Positions 22,802 to 31,160 of a stretch of DNA of 36,274 nucleotides are shown piece by piece. Made by a program: the position numbers and the translations under genes. Below the pieces are notes generated by a model. It was not told the DNA's origin and searched no databases. It worked only from the letters and a program-made list of their open reading frames with translations. This DNA is from a virus. Numbering within the stretch: the first letter of the stretch is position 1; every line of letters begins with the position of its first letter. The DNA lies in IMG/VR virus record IMGVR_UViG_3300035390_000051, positions 1-36,274 of that record; one strand, given 5' to 3'.

Positions 22802-24493
22802 ATGAATGATGTAATTGAATATCTCATCGACGGCACCAGCGGCCTCGCTCCGGGCAGTGTCTCCGGCACGGTCATTGTTGCAGGCGTGTGCTCCGAAGGT
22901 GAAGTCGGCAAGGCTTATCTGCTCGGCAAGCGAAGCGACCTGCCCGGTCTGCTCGGCACCGGCCCAATGGTAGACCGGCTCCGTGACATCTTTGCCACGG
23001 GCGGACAGGAACCTGTGGTCATGGCTGTGCCGGTTACAGGATTGCCCGGTGGCTACATAGGCAACGTCAAACACACCGGCACCGGCCCGGACGCGACAAC
23101 CAGCGGTGTCGGCAGCACCAATGCAGACGCGGTTGTTCAAATTGTCGTGGAAGGCCAGCTAGGCACTGCCACTTACAAAATATCACTGGACGGTGGCACG
23201 ACATGGGAAAACGCCACGGCCACCCCGGCCAACGGCCAGATCACATTCGGAGAATCCGGTGCTGTACTGACTCTGGAGGCAGGCGTACACGCCAAGGATG
23301 ACACGTATGCCGTCACCGTTCGCGGCCCCATCGGCCCAGTAAAACAGGTCGGCAATGGCCCGGCACTCACTGTCACCGGCACGGTCAAGGCCGCTGCCGA
23401 GTTGACCCTGCGTGTCACCGGAGCAGGTGGCCGCAACATTGGCACGTACCAGCTTTCCGAAGACGGTGGCGACAACTGGGATACCATCCGCACCATCCCG
23501 GTTGACGGCGTGATCCTGATCAACTCCACAGGCATAAGCATCACGGTGCCGGACGAAGATTTGACTCTCGGAACCGAATATAGTTGCCGCCTGAATGCGC
23601 CGGTGCCGTCCATATCTTCGGTCATGTCAGCATTGGAAACGCCGCTATCTTTGTATGACGTGGAATTCGTCTACATCGTCGGACCGAGCGATTCCGTGGA
23701 CTGGGCAGCGTGCGGAGCCAAGGCGGACGAATTGTGGAACCTGCACCGCCCCACGTACTTCAAGACCGAATTCCGGCTGCCCCATGACGGCGAAGACCTC
23801 AACGACTGGGTAGCGGCATGGAAAGCGGAAGCTGCCACCTATTCCCATCGTTTCGTGCAGAACATCGTCGCATTTGGCGAGGTGTCTGACTCAACAGGTC
23901 TGCGTAAGCTCCGCAACTGGGGCGGTTTGCAGGTCGGGCGTGTGCTGTTCATCCCGGTGCATCGGGCGACCGGACGTGTGATGGATGGCGGAATCAGCCA
24001 GGGAAGTTTGCCCGAAGGCTGGACCGAGGGGCATCAGATTGCCCTGGAGAAAGCCGGAGCCTGTACGGCCAAGAGTTATGCCGGGTTGAAATCTCCCTAC
24101 TGGGGCGATTCCCGCACTCTGGCCGAAGCGACCAGCGATTTCCAGTACGAGGAAATCCTGCGAGTCACCTTCAAGGCTGTTCGCCTTGCCCGTATCGCAG
24201 CCCTCAAAGGCTTGTACAACGAAGCAGGCGATCCGGCAGCGGAAGGTGGAGCATCCGGGCTTGCATATCTGAAGGGCAACATCGAGAACGCGCTTGATAC
24301 CATGACCAAGGCCAAACCCAAGGAATTGGTGGGCTACATCATCACCATTCCACCGGGTCAGGATGTCGCCAACAACGGCGTGGCCGTGGAACAGGAGTTG
24401 ATAGGCATTCCCATCATTCGCAAGATCAAGCTCTTCACCAGTTACACCTATGCCGGGTCCAAGTTCGACCCGCGAATCAAAGAGGTGGCATAA
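22802..24493 (+). CDS. Tail sheath protein (Mu gpL-like, DUF2586) with duplicated inserted domain
   Basis: This 563-residue protein is the contractile sheath. The N-terminus (1-80) and the C-terminal half (about 275-563, with 'TYFKTEFRLPHDGEDLNDWV', 'RVLFIPVHRATGRVMDGG' and 'NIENALDTMTKAK') are of the DUF2586 sheath type. Between them lie two similar beta domains, about residues 90-185 and 186-272. Both hold a 'TYKISLDGGTTWENA' or 'TYQLSEDGGDNWDTI' core and end in a strand before Gly/Ala-Pro. These would project from the outer surface of the sheath. The gene overlaps the tube gene by one base. Confidence 0.9.
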   Translation: MNDVIEYLIDGTSGLAPGSVSGTVIVAGVCSEGEVGKAYLLGKRSDLPGLLGTGPMVDRLRDIFATGGQEPVVMAVPVTGLPGGYIGNVKHTGTGPDATTSGVGSTNADAVVQIVVEGQLGTATYKISLDGGTTWENATATPANGQITFGESGAVLTLEAGVHAKDDTYAVTVRGPIGPVKQVGNGPALTVTGTVKAAAELTLRVTGAGGRNIGTYQLSEDGGDNWDTIRTIPVDGVILINSTGISITVPDEDLTLGTEYSCRLNAPVPSISSVMSALETPLSLYDVEFVYIVGPSDSVDWAACGAKADELWNLHRPTYFKTEFRLPHDGEDLNDWVAAWKAEAATYSHRFVQNIVAFGEVSDSTGLRKLRNWGGLQVGRVLFIPVHRATGRVMDGGISQGSLPEGWTEGHQIALEKAGACTAKSYAGLKSPYWGDSRTLAEATSDFQYEEILRVTFKAVRLARIAALKGLYNEAGDPAAEGGASGLAYLKGNIENALDTMTKAKPKELVGYIITIPPGQDVANNGVAVEQELIGIPIIRKIKLFTSYTYAGSKFDPRIKEVA

Positions 24494-24921
24494 TGTCAGT
24501 CAACGGCAATCTCTATGACTGGGAAAGCGTTGAAATTCAGTTGCCCAACGGCGTTGCGGTCGGCATCACCAGCATCAATTACAATGATGAACGCGCCGTC
24601 GAGCCGAGATACGGCAAGGGCAGCACGCCGCGTGGCTATGGCCGCAAGAATTACAAGGCCTCCGGCAACATGGAACTTGACCGCGACGAAGCGGACGCAT
24701 TGCGCGAAGCACTCGGGGGATCGGTATACAAAGGTGAATCGTTCCAGATTGTTGTCAGCTACGGCAATGATGGCATGCCCACGAGTACTGACACGCTTCC
24801 GGCGGTCAAGATCACAAAACAGGACTCCGGCGCAAGCCAGGACGACGACAACGCAGGCAAGATGAAACACGACTTCGCAATTCTCGCACCCATCAAATGG
24901 GGCGGCACTCCCGCTCTGTAG
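24493..24921 (+). CDS. Tail tube protein (Mu gpM-like)
   Basis: This 142-residue protein follows the sheath directly. 'NLYDWESVEIQLPNGVAVGI', 'YNDERAVEPRYGKGSTPRGY' and 'YKASGNMELDRDEADALREA' are typical of Mu gp40-type tube proteins. It makes the inner tube that penetrates the cell envelope when the sheath contracts. Confidence 0.87.
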   Translation: MSVNGNLYDWESVEIQLPNGVAVGITSINYNDERAVEPRYGKGSTPRGYGRKNYKASGNMELDRDEADALREALGGSVYKGESFQIVVSYGNDGMPTSTDTLPAVKITKQDSGASQDDDNAGKMKHDFAILAPIKWGGTPAL

Positions 24922-24954
24922 ACCGGACACCCAACCTGAGAAAAAGGAACACAC

Positions 24955-25257
24955 ATGGACAAGCAGAATGACACCAATAACTATATGGAACTGAAGCATT
25001 CCTTTCTTGACCGGTTCAAGGATGAAGACGTGGAATTCGCCTTCAACTTCAAACGCCCGACCACGCCACAGATCAGCCGTGTGCAGAAAACCGTGCTCAA
25101 GAACGCGGGGCAGGCCTTCCGCAACCTGATCATGGAAACGGTCAACCCCAATCAGAAAGAGGAACTGAAAAAGGCCCTGGACGAATATTCCGGCCTCGCC
25201 TCCACCTTTGGCGGCGCACTCATGGCATCCTGTGGTTTTGGTGACCTGGGAAACTGA
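24955..25257 (+). CDS. Tail assembly chaperone, short product (Mu gp41-like)
   Basis: This 100-residue protein between tube and tape measure genes is the short form of the tail assembly chaperone, made when ribosomes do not shift. It contains 'SFLDRFKDEDVEFAFNFKRP' and 'LKKALDEYSGLASTFGGALM'. Its last codons are GGA AAC TGA, part of a slippery heptamer (25248-25254). AAGGAA lies upstream of the ATG. In Mu, lambda and other long-tailed phages a fixed ratio of short and long chaperone guides tube polymerisation on the tape measure. Confidence 0.85.
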   Translation: MDKQNDTNNYMELKHSFLDRFKDEDVEFAFNFKRPTTPQISRVQKTVLKNAGQAFRNLIMETVNPNQKEELKKALDEYSGLASTFGGALMASCGFGDLGN

Positions 25258-25430
25258 TCCAGCGCAACCTGCAACAAATAGACGGGGACGGCATGACTCA
25301 ATACGCCGTGCTGATAAAGCACTGGCTCCATGAGTCGCCGTCCCCGTCTGTCGAGATATTTGCCCAGCAGGCTGCGCAAGCTATTTGGTTGGAGAAGCGG
25401 TATGGGGGGAACAAGTCCTATATCTCGTAA
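24955..25430 (+). CDS. Tail assembly chaperone, long -1 frameshift product
   Basis: If the ribosome slips back one base on GGGAAAC (25248-25254), translation goes on from CTG 25254 for 58 codons to TAA 25428-25430, giving 158 residues in total. The added part starts 'LIQRNLQQIDGDGMTQYAVL' and contains 'FAQQAAQAIWLEKRYGG'. The -1 frame has a stop at 25242-25244, so the shift must occur within the 13 bases that contain the heptamer. An ATG at 25293 in the extension could also allow internal starts, but it is buried in a hairpin. Confidence 0.82.
25248..25254 (+). promoter_or_regulatory. Programmed -1 frameshift site GGGAAAC
   Basis: The heptamer is in the exact X XXY YYZ phase to the chaperone frame: G GGA AAC, followed at once by the zero-frame TGA. 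It matches the family of sites used in tail assembly chaperones (lambda uses GGGAAAG). The stop immediately after can add ribosome pausing. Confidence 0.85.
25280..25349 (+). other. 70-nt nested hairpin downstream of the frameshift site
   Basis: Three stems stack: AGACGGGGACGGC (25280-25292) with GCCGTCCCCGTCT (25337-25349), GACTCA (25295-25300) with TGAGTC (25331-25336), and GTGCT (25308-25312) with AGCAC (25318-25322) around GATAA. The outer stems are separated only by a 2-base bulge. It begins 25 bases after the heptamer, farther than classical stimulators, but inside the translated extension. Confidence 0.8.
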
Positions 25431-25610
25431 TCAGTCACCTTGGAAATTCTAAGTCTTTTGGGATACGAGGAAGAACATTATTCTTAAAAATGCTTGAATA
25501 TTGGACAAACTTATCACCATCTAGTATCAGCTTGGCAATAACGTAAAGGCTCAATAACTATCTACTCTAGCCTTGGCGTCTTAAAATTCATTTCACAATT
25601 CGGGGTGTAA
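25431..25610. other. A+T-rich leader of the inserted defence cassette
   Basis: This 180-base gene-free stretch is where base composition drops sharply after the chaperone extension. A possible promoter is TTGGCA (25532-25537), 17 bases, TAACTA (25555-25560); the -10 is poor. GGGGTG precedes the first cassette ATG. No terminator is seen, so late phage transcription could also read in. Confidence 0.4.
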
Positions 25611-26435
25611 ATGACAAAGCTGATTGATGGAGTCATTTTCAACAAGTATGACGGACTTGCTGTTTGTCATATTGAATATCTTTCCAAAGAAATAAAAGAT
25701 GTTATAAGGGATAACCTTGTTAGCATTTGCCATGGTGCTGCCCGCGCAGAACGCTTCGCAGAGGCTTCTTTGTATAGTTATAACGCAACATTAAAATCCT
25801 TTCATGGTCGTTATCAAAAAAAACCTCCAGAAACAAAAATTGGGATGATCGGAGAATTCCTTTCGCATATCCTTCTCACTAAGATATTTGATGAGTTTAA
25901 TATAGCTTCAGCGTTTTTTAATTTAGAAGAAAAATCAATAAAAAAAGGTTTTGATCTAATCCTTTTTAGACCTGAAGACCAGACTGGATGGATTACAGAA
26001 GTCAAATCAGGGAATCTCCATAAAGGCAAGAATCACGATCAAACCACTACCGATCTATTGAGAGCGGCTAAAGCAGACCTCGTTAAAAGATTGAACGAGT
26101 CTGAGATAACATACTGGCACAATGCTATTAATACAGTTCAGTGTGCTGTAAACGAGAACAATGACGACAAAAAGACCTTAGAAGAAATATTGCTAAGTGA
26201 AGGAAATTTTGCAGAGGAAGGACGAGCTGCAAGTAATGATAACTGCGTAGTTTTAATTGCTAGTCTTTTTGAGCCACTATCAACCAGAATTACCCCTTCT
26301 CCCGCAAAACTTTTTCTGCAAAAACTGAATGCTGACCAAGCATTTTTAGAAAATATTATTTTTTGTATTCAAAAAGGTACACATGAAAAAGTGGCAGATT
26401 TCTTATTCTCTGAAATTGGCGAAACAAACGCATGA
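25611..26435 (+). CDS. HamA-like nuclease (DUF1837), Hachiman-type defence
   Basis: This 274-residue protein resembles the HamA nuclease: 'GRYQKKPPETKIGMIGEFLS' with Glu82, then 'KKGFDLILFR' with Asp115, and 'WITEVKSG' with Glu130 and Lys132. Together they make a PD-(D/E)XK active site. In Hachiman, HamA is held inactive in a complex with HamB and degrades DNA when phage-made damage is sensed. The stop overlaps the helicase start by ATGA, so the two are made together. A+T-rich codons differ from the phage. It could also be the nuclease of the related AbpAB type; I cannot separate these without a search. Confidence 0.68.
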   Translation: MTKLIDGVIFNKYDGLAVCHIEYLSKEIKDVIRDNLVSICHGAARAERFAEASLYSYNATLKSFHGRYQKKPPETKIGMIGEFLSHILLTKIFDEFNIASAFFNLEEKSIKKGFDLILFRPEDQTGWITEVKSGNLHKGKNHDQTTTDLLRAAKADLVKRLNESEITYWHNAINTVQCAVNENNDDKKTLEEILLSEGNFAEEGRAASNDNCVVLIASLFEPLSTRITPSPAKLFLQKLNADQAFLENIIFCIQKGTHEKVADFLFSEIGETNA

Positions 26436-28930
26436 AAAAAGAACAGCTAACATTAAAAAGCTTAAAACTACCAAGTTTCAAGAGACAGTATGCGCAGCTT
26501 TTTTCACTGTATAAAAAGCTCTTCTTCCAAAAATCTCTTAGCGATACTGACAGGAAGAAATTACTATCAATAGCAGTTCTTTTCACAAATCAGGAAAATA
26601 AAATCATGTCGCAATTAGGCTACAGGATTGCGCTCGCGTATGGAAATAAAACGAATGACTACAGGCCTTTATATGATATTTCTATCAATTCTGGATTAAT
26701 ACCCATTGCCGCACTTATAAAAAAAATAAACACACTCCCAATTAACATTAAGATTGAAGAAAGAGATTCTTTTTTTTCCACGATTGTAGATAGTTATATT
26801 GATATTTTTAGAAAGCAAGACATGGTTCTCACTGAACAGCAATTCCATCTCAACAATTTTTTTATTGGGAACTTATCAAAAAATACAACAGTTGTTGCTC
26901 CTACATCATATGGCAAATCAGAGTTGATAATTTCAGCCATCCAACAATCAATTGGCAAAAAAATTTGTATTATTGTGCCATCAAAAGCTCTTCTTGCGCA
27001 GACAAGAAGAAGAATTATTAACGCAAATCTCGAATGGGTAACTCGAATCGTTTCCCACCCTGAGATGCACAAGCCGAATGACTCCAATTCTATATATATA
27101 CTGACTCAGGAGCGTTTAACAAGAATTTTGAATGCAGATAAATCAATGGCTTTCGAAATTGTTTTAGTAGATGAAGCGCACAATATGCTAGATGGGGATA
27201 GTAGGAATCTTTTGTTGACTTCTACCCTGAGAATGCTCGATTTTCGAAATCCCAAGACCGCTTTCAAGTTCCTTACTCCTTTTATCCAAGACGCGAATAG
27301 CCTTGAATTCCGAGATTTAGCATTTAAATCTGTATGTTTTACTATTGACGAATATATAAAATCAGAAAAAATCTATATCGCTGATTTCAGAAGCGATAAA
27401 GATTATTTTGAATTTTATGACCATTTTTTCCATGAGTATACATCTATCAACAACAATAGCACGGACCCAATCTCCTACATTAAAAATAATTCAAAATGTA
27501 AGAATATTATCTACTTTAATAAGCCAAAAAACGTACAAGAATTTGCTCTTAAATTAGCCTATTCTTTGCCTGAAACACACTCTGAGATGATAGATGAGGC
27601 TGTAGCAGAAATTGGCGCGTCAGTTCATAACCAATACCATCTTTTGCAGTGCATGCGCAGAGGAGTACTGTATCACCATGGGTCGATGTCTGACGCAGTT
27701 AGAAACTATACCGAATATCTATATCAAAATTGCCCGGATATTCGCTATCTTATTTCCAGCTCCACATTGCTAGAAGGAGTAAACCTTCCCATTGAGATTA
27801 TTTTCCTATTAGAAATAACAAAAGGAAGAGGAAACCTTAGTCCCTCTCAATTTAAGAATTTAATAGGAAGAGTTAATAGGTTTGGTGATATCTTCAATGC
27901 GGCCCAAATAGATTCTTTAAAAAAACTCCAACCTGAAATACATCTTGTTGCCTCCGACGATTACAGCCGTAAGAAAGCAAACTACAGGACATTTGTAGAA
28001 AAGGTCATGCATGTTAACAAAAAGCATAAAGACAAGATAAAGAATGTCCTTTTAGAAGGCTCTAAAAGGACTGAAGACAATGAAAAAGAGTACAAACAGA
28101 CACTAATAAGATTAGAAAACATCGAAACGGGAATCACGAAAGATTTTAAATGCCCAATAGTTTCAACAACAGTTGGGTTGAAACTTCTGGAAAATAATAT
28201 TTCAGAAATAAACATTTTTCAGCAGGAAAAGCATATTCAATCAGTCCTTTCAGAAAAAAAATTGATTGTAAAAAAAATAAAAGATTCAAACACATTGATG
28301 ACGACAATAGCAGACGCTTTTGTCGTCTTTATTCCAGTTGAATTAAAGGCGAAAGCGGGCTTGCTTCGATTAAAATCTGAAAAAGCTCAAGCTTTTTATG
28401 CAATGTTTCTTGATTGGAAGATAAACAATACACCTATGGCCAAAATGATAAGTAAGTTCATCAAACAGTGGGGGAAGCTGCCTGATGACGAGCTAATATT
28501 TGTAGGACATAGATGGGGAGATTCAAGTATCGAAGAAAGTTACAGTCTTTTATACACTCGCATGAGCGGAAAAAGTGTTTCAGAAAAAATAAATTTAGCG
28601 ATTGTGCGAATCAAAGAGGAAGAAGATTTTTTTGATTATGAAATTTTCAGATTCATAGAGGTCCTTCACGAACTCAATATGATGGATGAAACTTTCTACA
28701 AAAAGGCGAAATATGGAACAGCTGATTCTGACATAATAACCCTAGTTAAAAATGGATTTAGTCGTGGAATAGCAGAGTTGTTGATTGATAATTATTCTGA
28801 ATATTTTGAATTGTTCGAGGATGGTGGTGTGATTGTTAGTCCGAAAATTCATAACATTATGAAAAGGGATAAATTAGGTTTCTTAAAACGTTATGAAATA
28901 AAGTTAAACGTGAAGATTGAAAACATTTAA
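26432..28930 (+). CDS. HamB-like SF2 DNA helicase, Hachiman-type defence
   Basis: This 832-residue protein is a superfamily 2 helicase. Residues 1-140 are a helical N-terminal domain. Motif I is APTSYGKS (156-163), Ia is 'IVPSKALLAQTRRR' (181-194), II is DEAH (247-250), 'GVLYHHGSMSDAVR' is at 411-424, V is 'SSTLLEGVNLP' (443-453) and VI is 'QFKNLIGRVNRFG' (473-485) with the arginine fingers. The order is of the Ski2-like branch used by HamB. The C-terminal 340 residues are helical and of unknown fold. HamB senses damaged or open DNA and releases the nuclease. No third gene is seen. Confidence 0.72.
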   Translation: MKKEQLTLKSLKLPSFKRQYAQLFSLYKKLFFQKSLSDTDRKKLLSIAVLFTNQENKIMSQLGYRIALAYGNKTNDYRPLYDISINSGLIPIAALIKKINTLPINIKIEERDSFFSTIVDSYIDIFRKQDMVLTEQQFHLNNFFIGNLSKNTTVVAPTSYGKSELIISAIQQSIGKKICIIVPSKALLAQTRRRIINANLEWVTRIVSHPEMHKPNDSNSIYILTQERLTRILNADKSMAFEIVLVDEAHNMLDGDSRNLLLTSTLRMLDFRNPKTAFKFLTPFIQDANSLEFRDLAFKSVCFTIDEYIKSEKIYIADFRSDKDYFEFYDHFFHEYTSINNNSTDPISYIKNNSKCKNIIYFNKPKNVQEFALKLAYSLPETHSEMIDEAVAEIGASVHNQYHLLQCMRRGVLYHHGSMSDAVRNYTEYLYQNCPDIRYLISSSTLLEGVNLPIEIIFLLEITKGRGNLSPSQFKNLIGRVNRFGDIFNAAQIDSLKKLQPEIHLVASDDYSRKKANYRTFVEKVMHVNKKHKDKIKNVLLEGSKRTEDNEKEYKQTLIRLENIETGITKDFKCPIVSTTVGLKLLENNISEINIFQQEKHIQSVLSEKKLIVKKIKDSNTLMTTIADAFVVFIPVELKAKAGLLRLKSEKAQAFYAMFLDWKINNTPMAKMISKFIKQWGKLPDDELIFVGHRWGDSSIEESYSLLYTRMSGKSVSEKINLAIVRIKEEEDFFDYEIFRFIEVLHELNMMDETFYKKAKYGTADSDIITLVKNGFSRGIAELLIDNYSEYFELFEDGGVIVSPKIHNIMKRDKLGFLKRYEIKLNVKIENI

Positions 28931-29126
28931 GTATCTTTTATAGCTCCTCTCAACGGATTAGAAAGGTTTAATTTGGAAAGAACATTTTTTGCTTAAAATC
29001 TAAAATTAAGCGGGAAATATTATTAAGCAATTTTGATAGACTAAAAACATTGCAGCACGACTAAAACAACAGCCACCCCTTACACACCGTCCTGAACTAA
29101 AATCTCTACGCGGCTATTCTAGCCAC
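28931..29126. other. Gap between defence cassette and tape measure gene
   Basis: This 196-base stretch starts A+T-rich and returns to phage-like composition near 29060. A weak inverted repeat GCTTAA/TTAAGC (28991-28996, 29006-29011) follows TTTTTT, but this is not a usual terminator. The last bases hold GGCTA-TTC-TAGCC just before the tape measure ATG. That ATG has no clear ribosome-binding site. Confidence 0.45.
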
Positions 29127-31160
29127 ATGGAAATTTTCAGCGTCATGGCATCCATGTCACTCATCGACATGATTACGGCACCGCTCAGAAGCATCGGTGC
29201 GCAGATGAATGTCACCAACAAGGCAGCGGCATCGCTCAGTAGCGGTGCCCTTGCGTTGGCAAAATCGCTTTTACCCATCGCCCTGGTCGCAGGGGTAGTG
29301 TTGGGAGGGCTTGGCGCGATGGTGCTCTCAACGGTGGAAACACAAAAAGCCCTTGGGGAACTGGGAAGTGTTGGTATCACGCAATTCGGGGCAATGGAAG
29401 AAGCCGCCACGGATTTTTCCAATACATTCTCCGGCACGACCAAAAGCGATTTTCTCTATGCCGCTTATGATATTAAGTCGGGAATATCATCTCTCTCTGA
29501 TGAAGGTATTGCCGGTTTTACTGGGTTGTCGGCACTAACCGCCAAAGCGACCAAGGCGACCGTTGGACAAATGACCAGCCTCTTTGCCACCGGATATGGA
29601 ATATATAAAGGCTATTACTCGCAAATGACGGACATGCAGTTCGGAGAAATGTTCTCGGCGGGAATCTCGGCCAGTGTGCAAGCCTTCAAGACGGACGGAT
29701 CAAAGATGTCACAGGCGATAAGTACGCTTGGTGCCACGGCAACTAACTCCAATATTCCTCTCCAAGAGCAGCTCGCTATTTTAGGTGTCCTGCAAGCCAC
29801 GATGCCCGGTGCGGAAGCGGGAACCAAATACAAAGCATTTCTGAATGCTGCGGGTGCGGCAGGAGGTAAGTTGGGATTGGATTTTCTGGATGCCAATAAT
29901 CAACTAAAATCCACGCCCGAAATTCTTGAAGCCATGCGCGCCCAATTTGGTCCCACCATTGATGCTATGGAAAAAATGCAAATAAAGAAGGCGTTCGGCA
30001 CGGATGAAGCCGTGGCGTTTATCGACTTGCTGTATACCAAAACTGGCGACTTAAAAGGCGGCATACAGTCTGTCGGTGGCGCAATGGTGCAGGGGCAGGA
30101 ATTTACCAATGACATGGCCCAACATATGAACAATGACCTTGGTGCATCCATGGCGTTGGTAGGGCAACAATTCCATAACCTTTGCGAAATTGTAGGTTCT
30201 GTATTCGCTCCAGCCGTGGGTACGGTAACAGGGGCTTTATCTTGTCTTATTCTTATGTTGCAAAAGTTGGCCGCCAGCCCGGTCGGAAAATTCTTGCTCG
30301 TCGTTATCGCAGTCCTTTCGGTGACCATAATCACGGTCACTCTTCTTTCCGGTGCGGTCTGGGCCGGGGCAGCGGCATGGGCAGCCTTCAACACAATGAT
30401 TCTCGCCAATCCTATCGGCATTATTGTTCTGGCCGTGGTCGGTCTCGTAGCCGTCCTTATCGCCCTGTACAACAATTTTGATTCGGTGCGGGAAGTTGTG
30501 GATGCGTTTATCGGATGGATATCGCGCTGCTACAATGCCATTAAGACCTTTGTTTCCTTTTGGCATGATATCGATTTGAATGCCGCTCTTTGGATATCTT
30601 TCCCTGAGTTATACGCTAGTATCTCCGACTTTTGGGATGGTCTGACATCGCTGTTCGACATCGACCTGTCCGAATCCGGGCGCAAGCTCATCATGACACT
30701 GGCCTCCGGCATCAAGTCCGTCATTACCGCGCCGTATGATCTGGTCAAAGCCGGGCTGTCCAAAGTCCGCCAACTCCTGCCGTTCTCGGATGCGCAGGAA
30801 GGACCGCTCTCTTCGCTCACGCTGTCCGGCACCAAAATCATGGACACGCTCGGCTCCGGCATCCGTGCCGCTGCCCCAAATTTGCACGCCACTGCATCCG
30901 CTGCATTGGCAGGCGTGGCTCTGGCCGCCAATCTTGCGGTCACCCCGCCTGCCATCTCCTCACCACAGGGACCAACCCCGATCCAGATGCACACACCCGC
31001 GCCGGATCGGGCTACGGTCTCCCCGTCTGGTAACAGCGTCACCATTCAGCATCTTACTGTTCAGTTGCCGGGCGTTGAGGACGTGGAAGGTTTTGTCGCC
31101 GCATTACAGCAACTCGTCGCACAGCATGACGGTTCCGGTAACAAAGGAGAATTCGCATGA
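29127..31160 (+). CDS. Tail tape measure protein
   Basis: This 677-residue protein sets tail length and is ejected with the DNA. The N-terminal part is helical with a hydrophobic segment (about 45-70, SLLPIALVAGVVLGGLGAMV). The middle resembles the tape measure core ('LGATATNSNIPLQEQLAILG', 'MPGAEAGTKYKAFLNAAGAA'). A long membrane-active stretch lies at about 388-453. The Pro-rich C-terminus is typical. It is shorter than many tape measures, so the tail should be fairly short. The start at 29127 (MEIFSVM) has no clear Shine-Dalgarno; ATG 29145 is possible. It is separated from its usual partner, the chaperone, by 3.7 kb. Confidence 0.88.
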   Translation: MEIFSVMASMSLIDMITAPLRSIGAQMNVTNKAAASLSSGALALAKSLLPIALVAGVVLGGLGAMVLSTVETQKALGELGSVGITQFGAMEEAATDFSNTFSGTTKSDFLYAAYDIKSGISSLSDEGIAGFTGLSALTAKATKATVGQMTSLFATGYGIYKGYYSQMTDMQFGEMFSAGISASVQAFKTDGSKMSQAISTLGATATNSNIPLQEQLAILGVLQATMPGAEAGTKYKAFLNAAGAAGGKLGLDFLDANNQLKSTPEILEAMRAQFGPTIDAMEKMQIKKAFGTDEAVAFIDLLYTKTGDLKGGIQSVGGAMVQGQEFTNDMAQHMNNDLGASMALVGQQFHNLCEIVGSVFAPAVGTVTGALSCLILMLQKLAASPVGKFLLVVIAVLSVTIITVTLLSGAVWAGAAAWAAFNTMILANPIGIIVLAVVGLVAVLIALYNNFDSVREVVDAFIGWISRCYNAIKTFVSFWHDIDLNAALWISFPELYASISDFWDGLTSLFDIDLSESGRKLIMTLASGIKSVITAPYDLVKAGLSKVRQLLPFSDAQEGPLSSLTLSGTKIMDTLGSGIRAAAPNLHATASAALAGVALAANLAVTPPAISSPQGPTPIQMHTPAPDRATVSPSGNSVTIQHLTVQLPGVEDVEGFVAALQQLVAQHDGSGNKGEFA

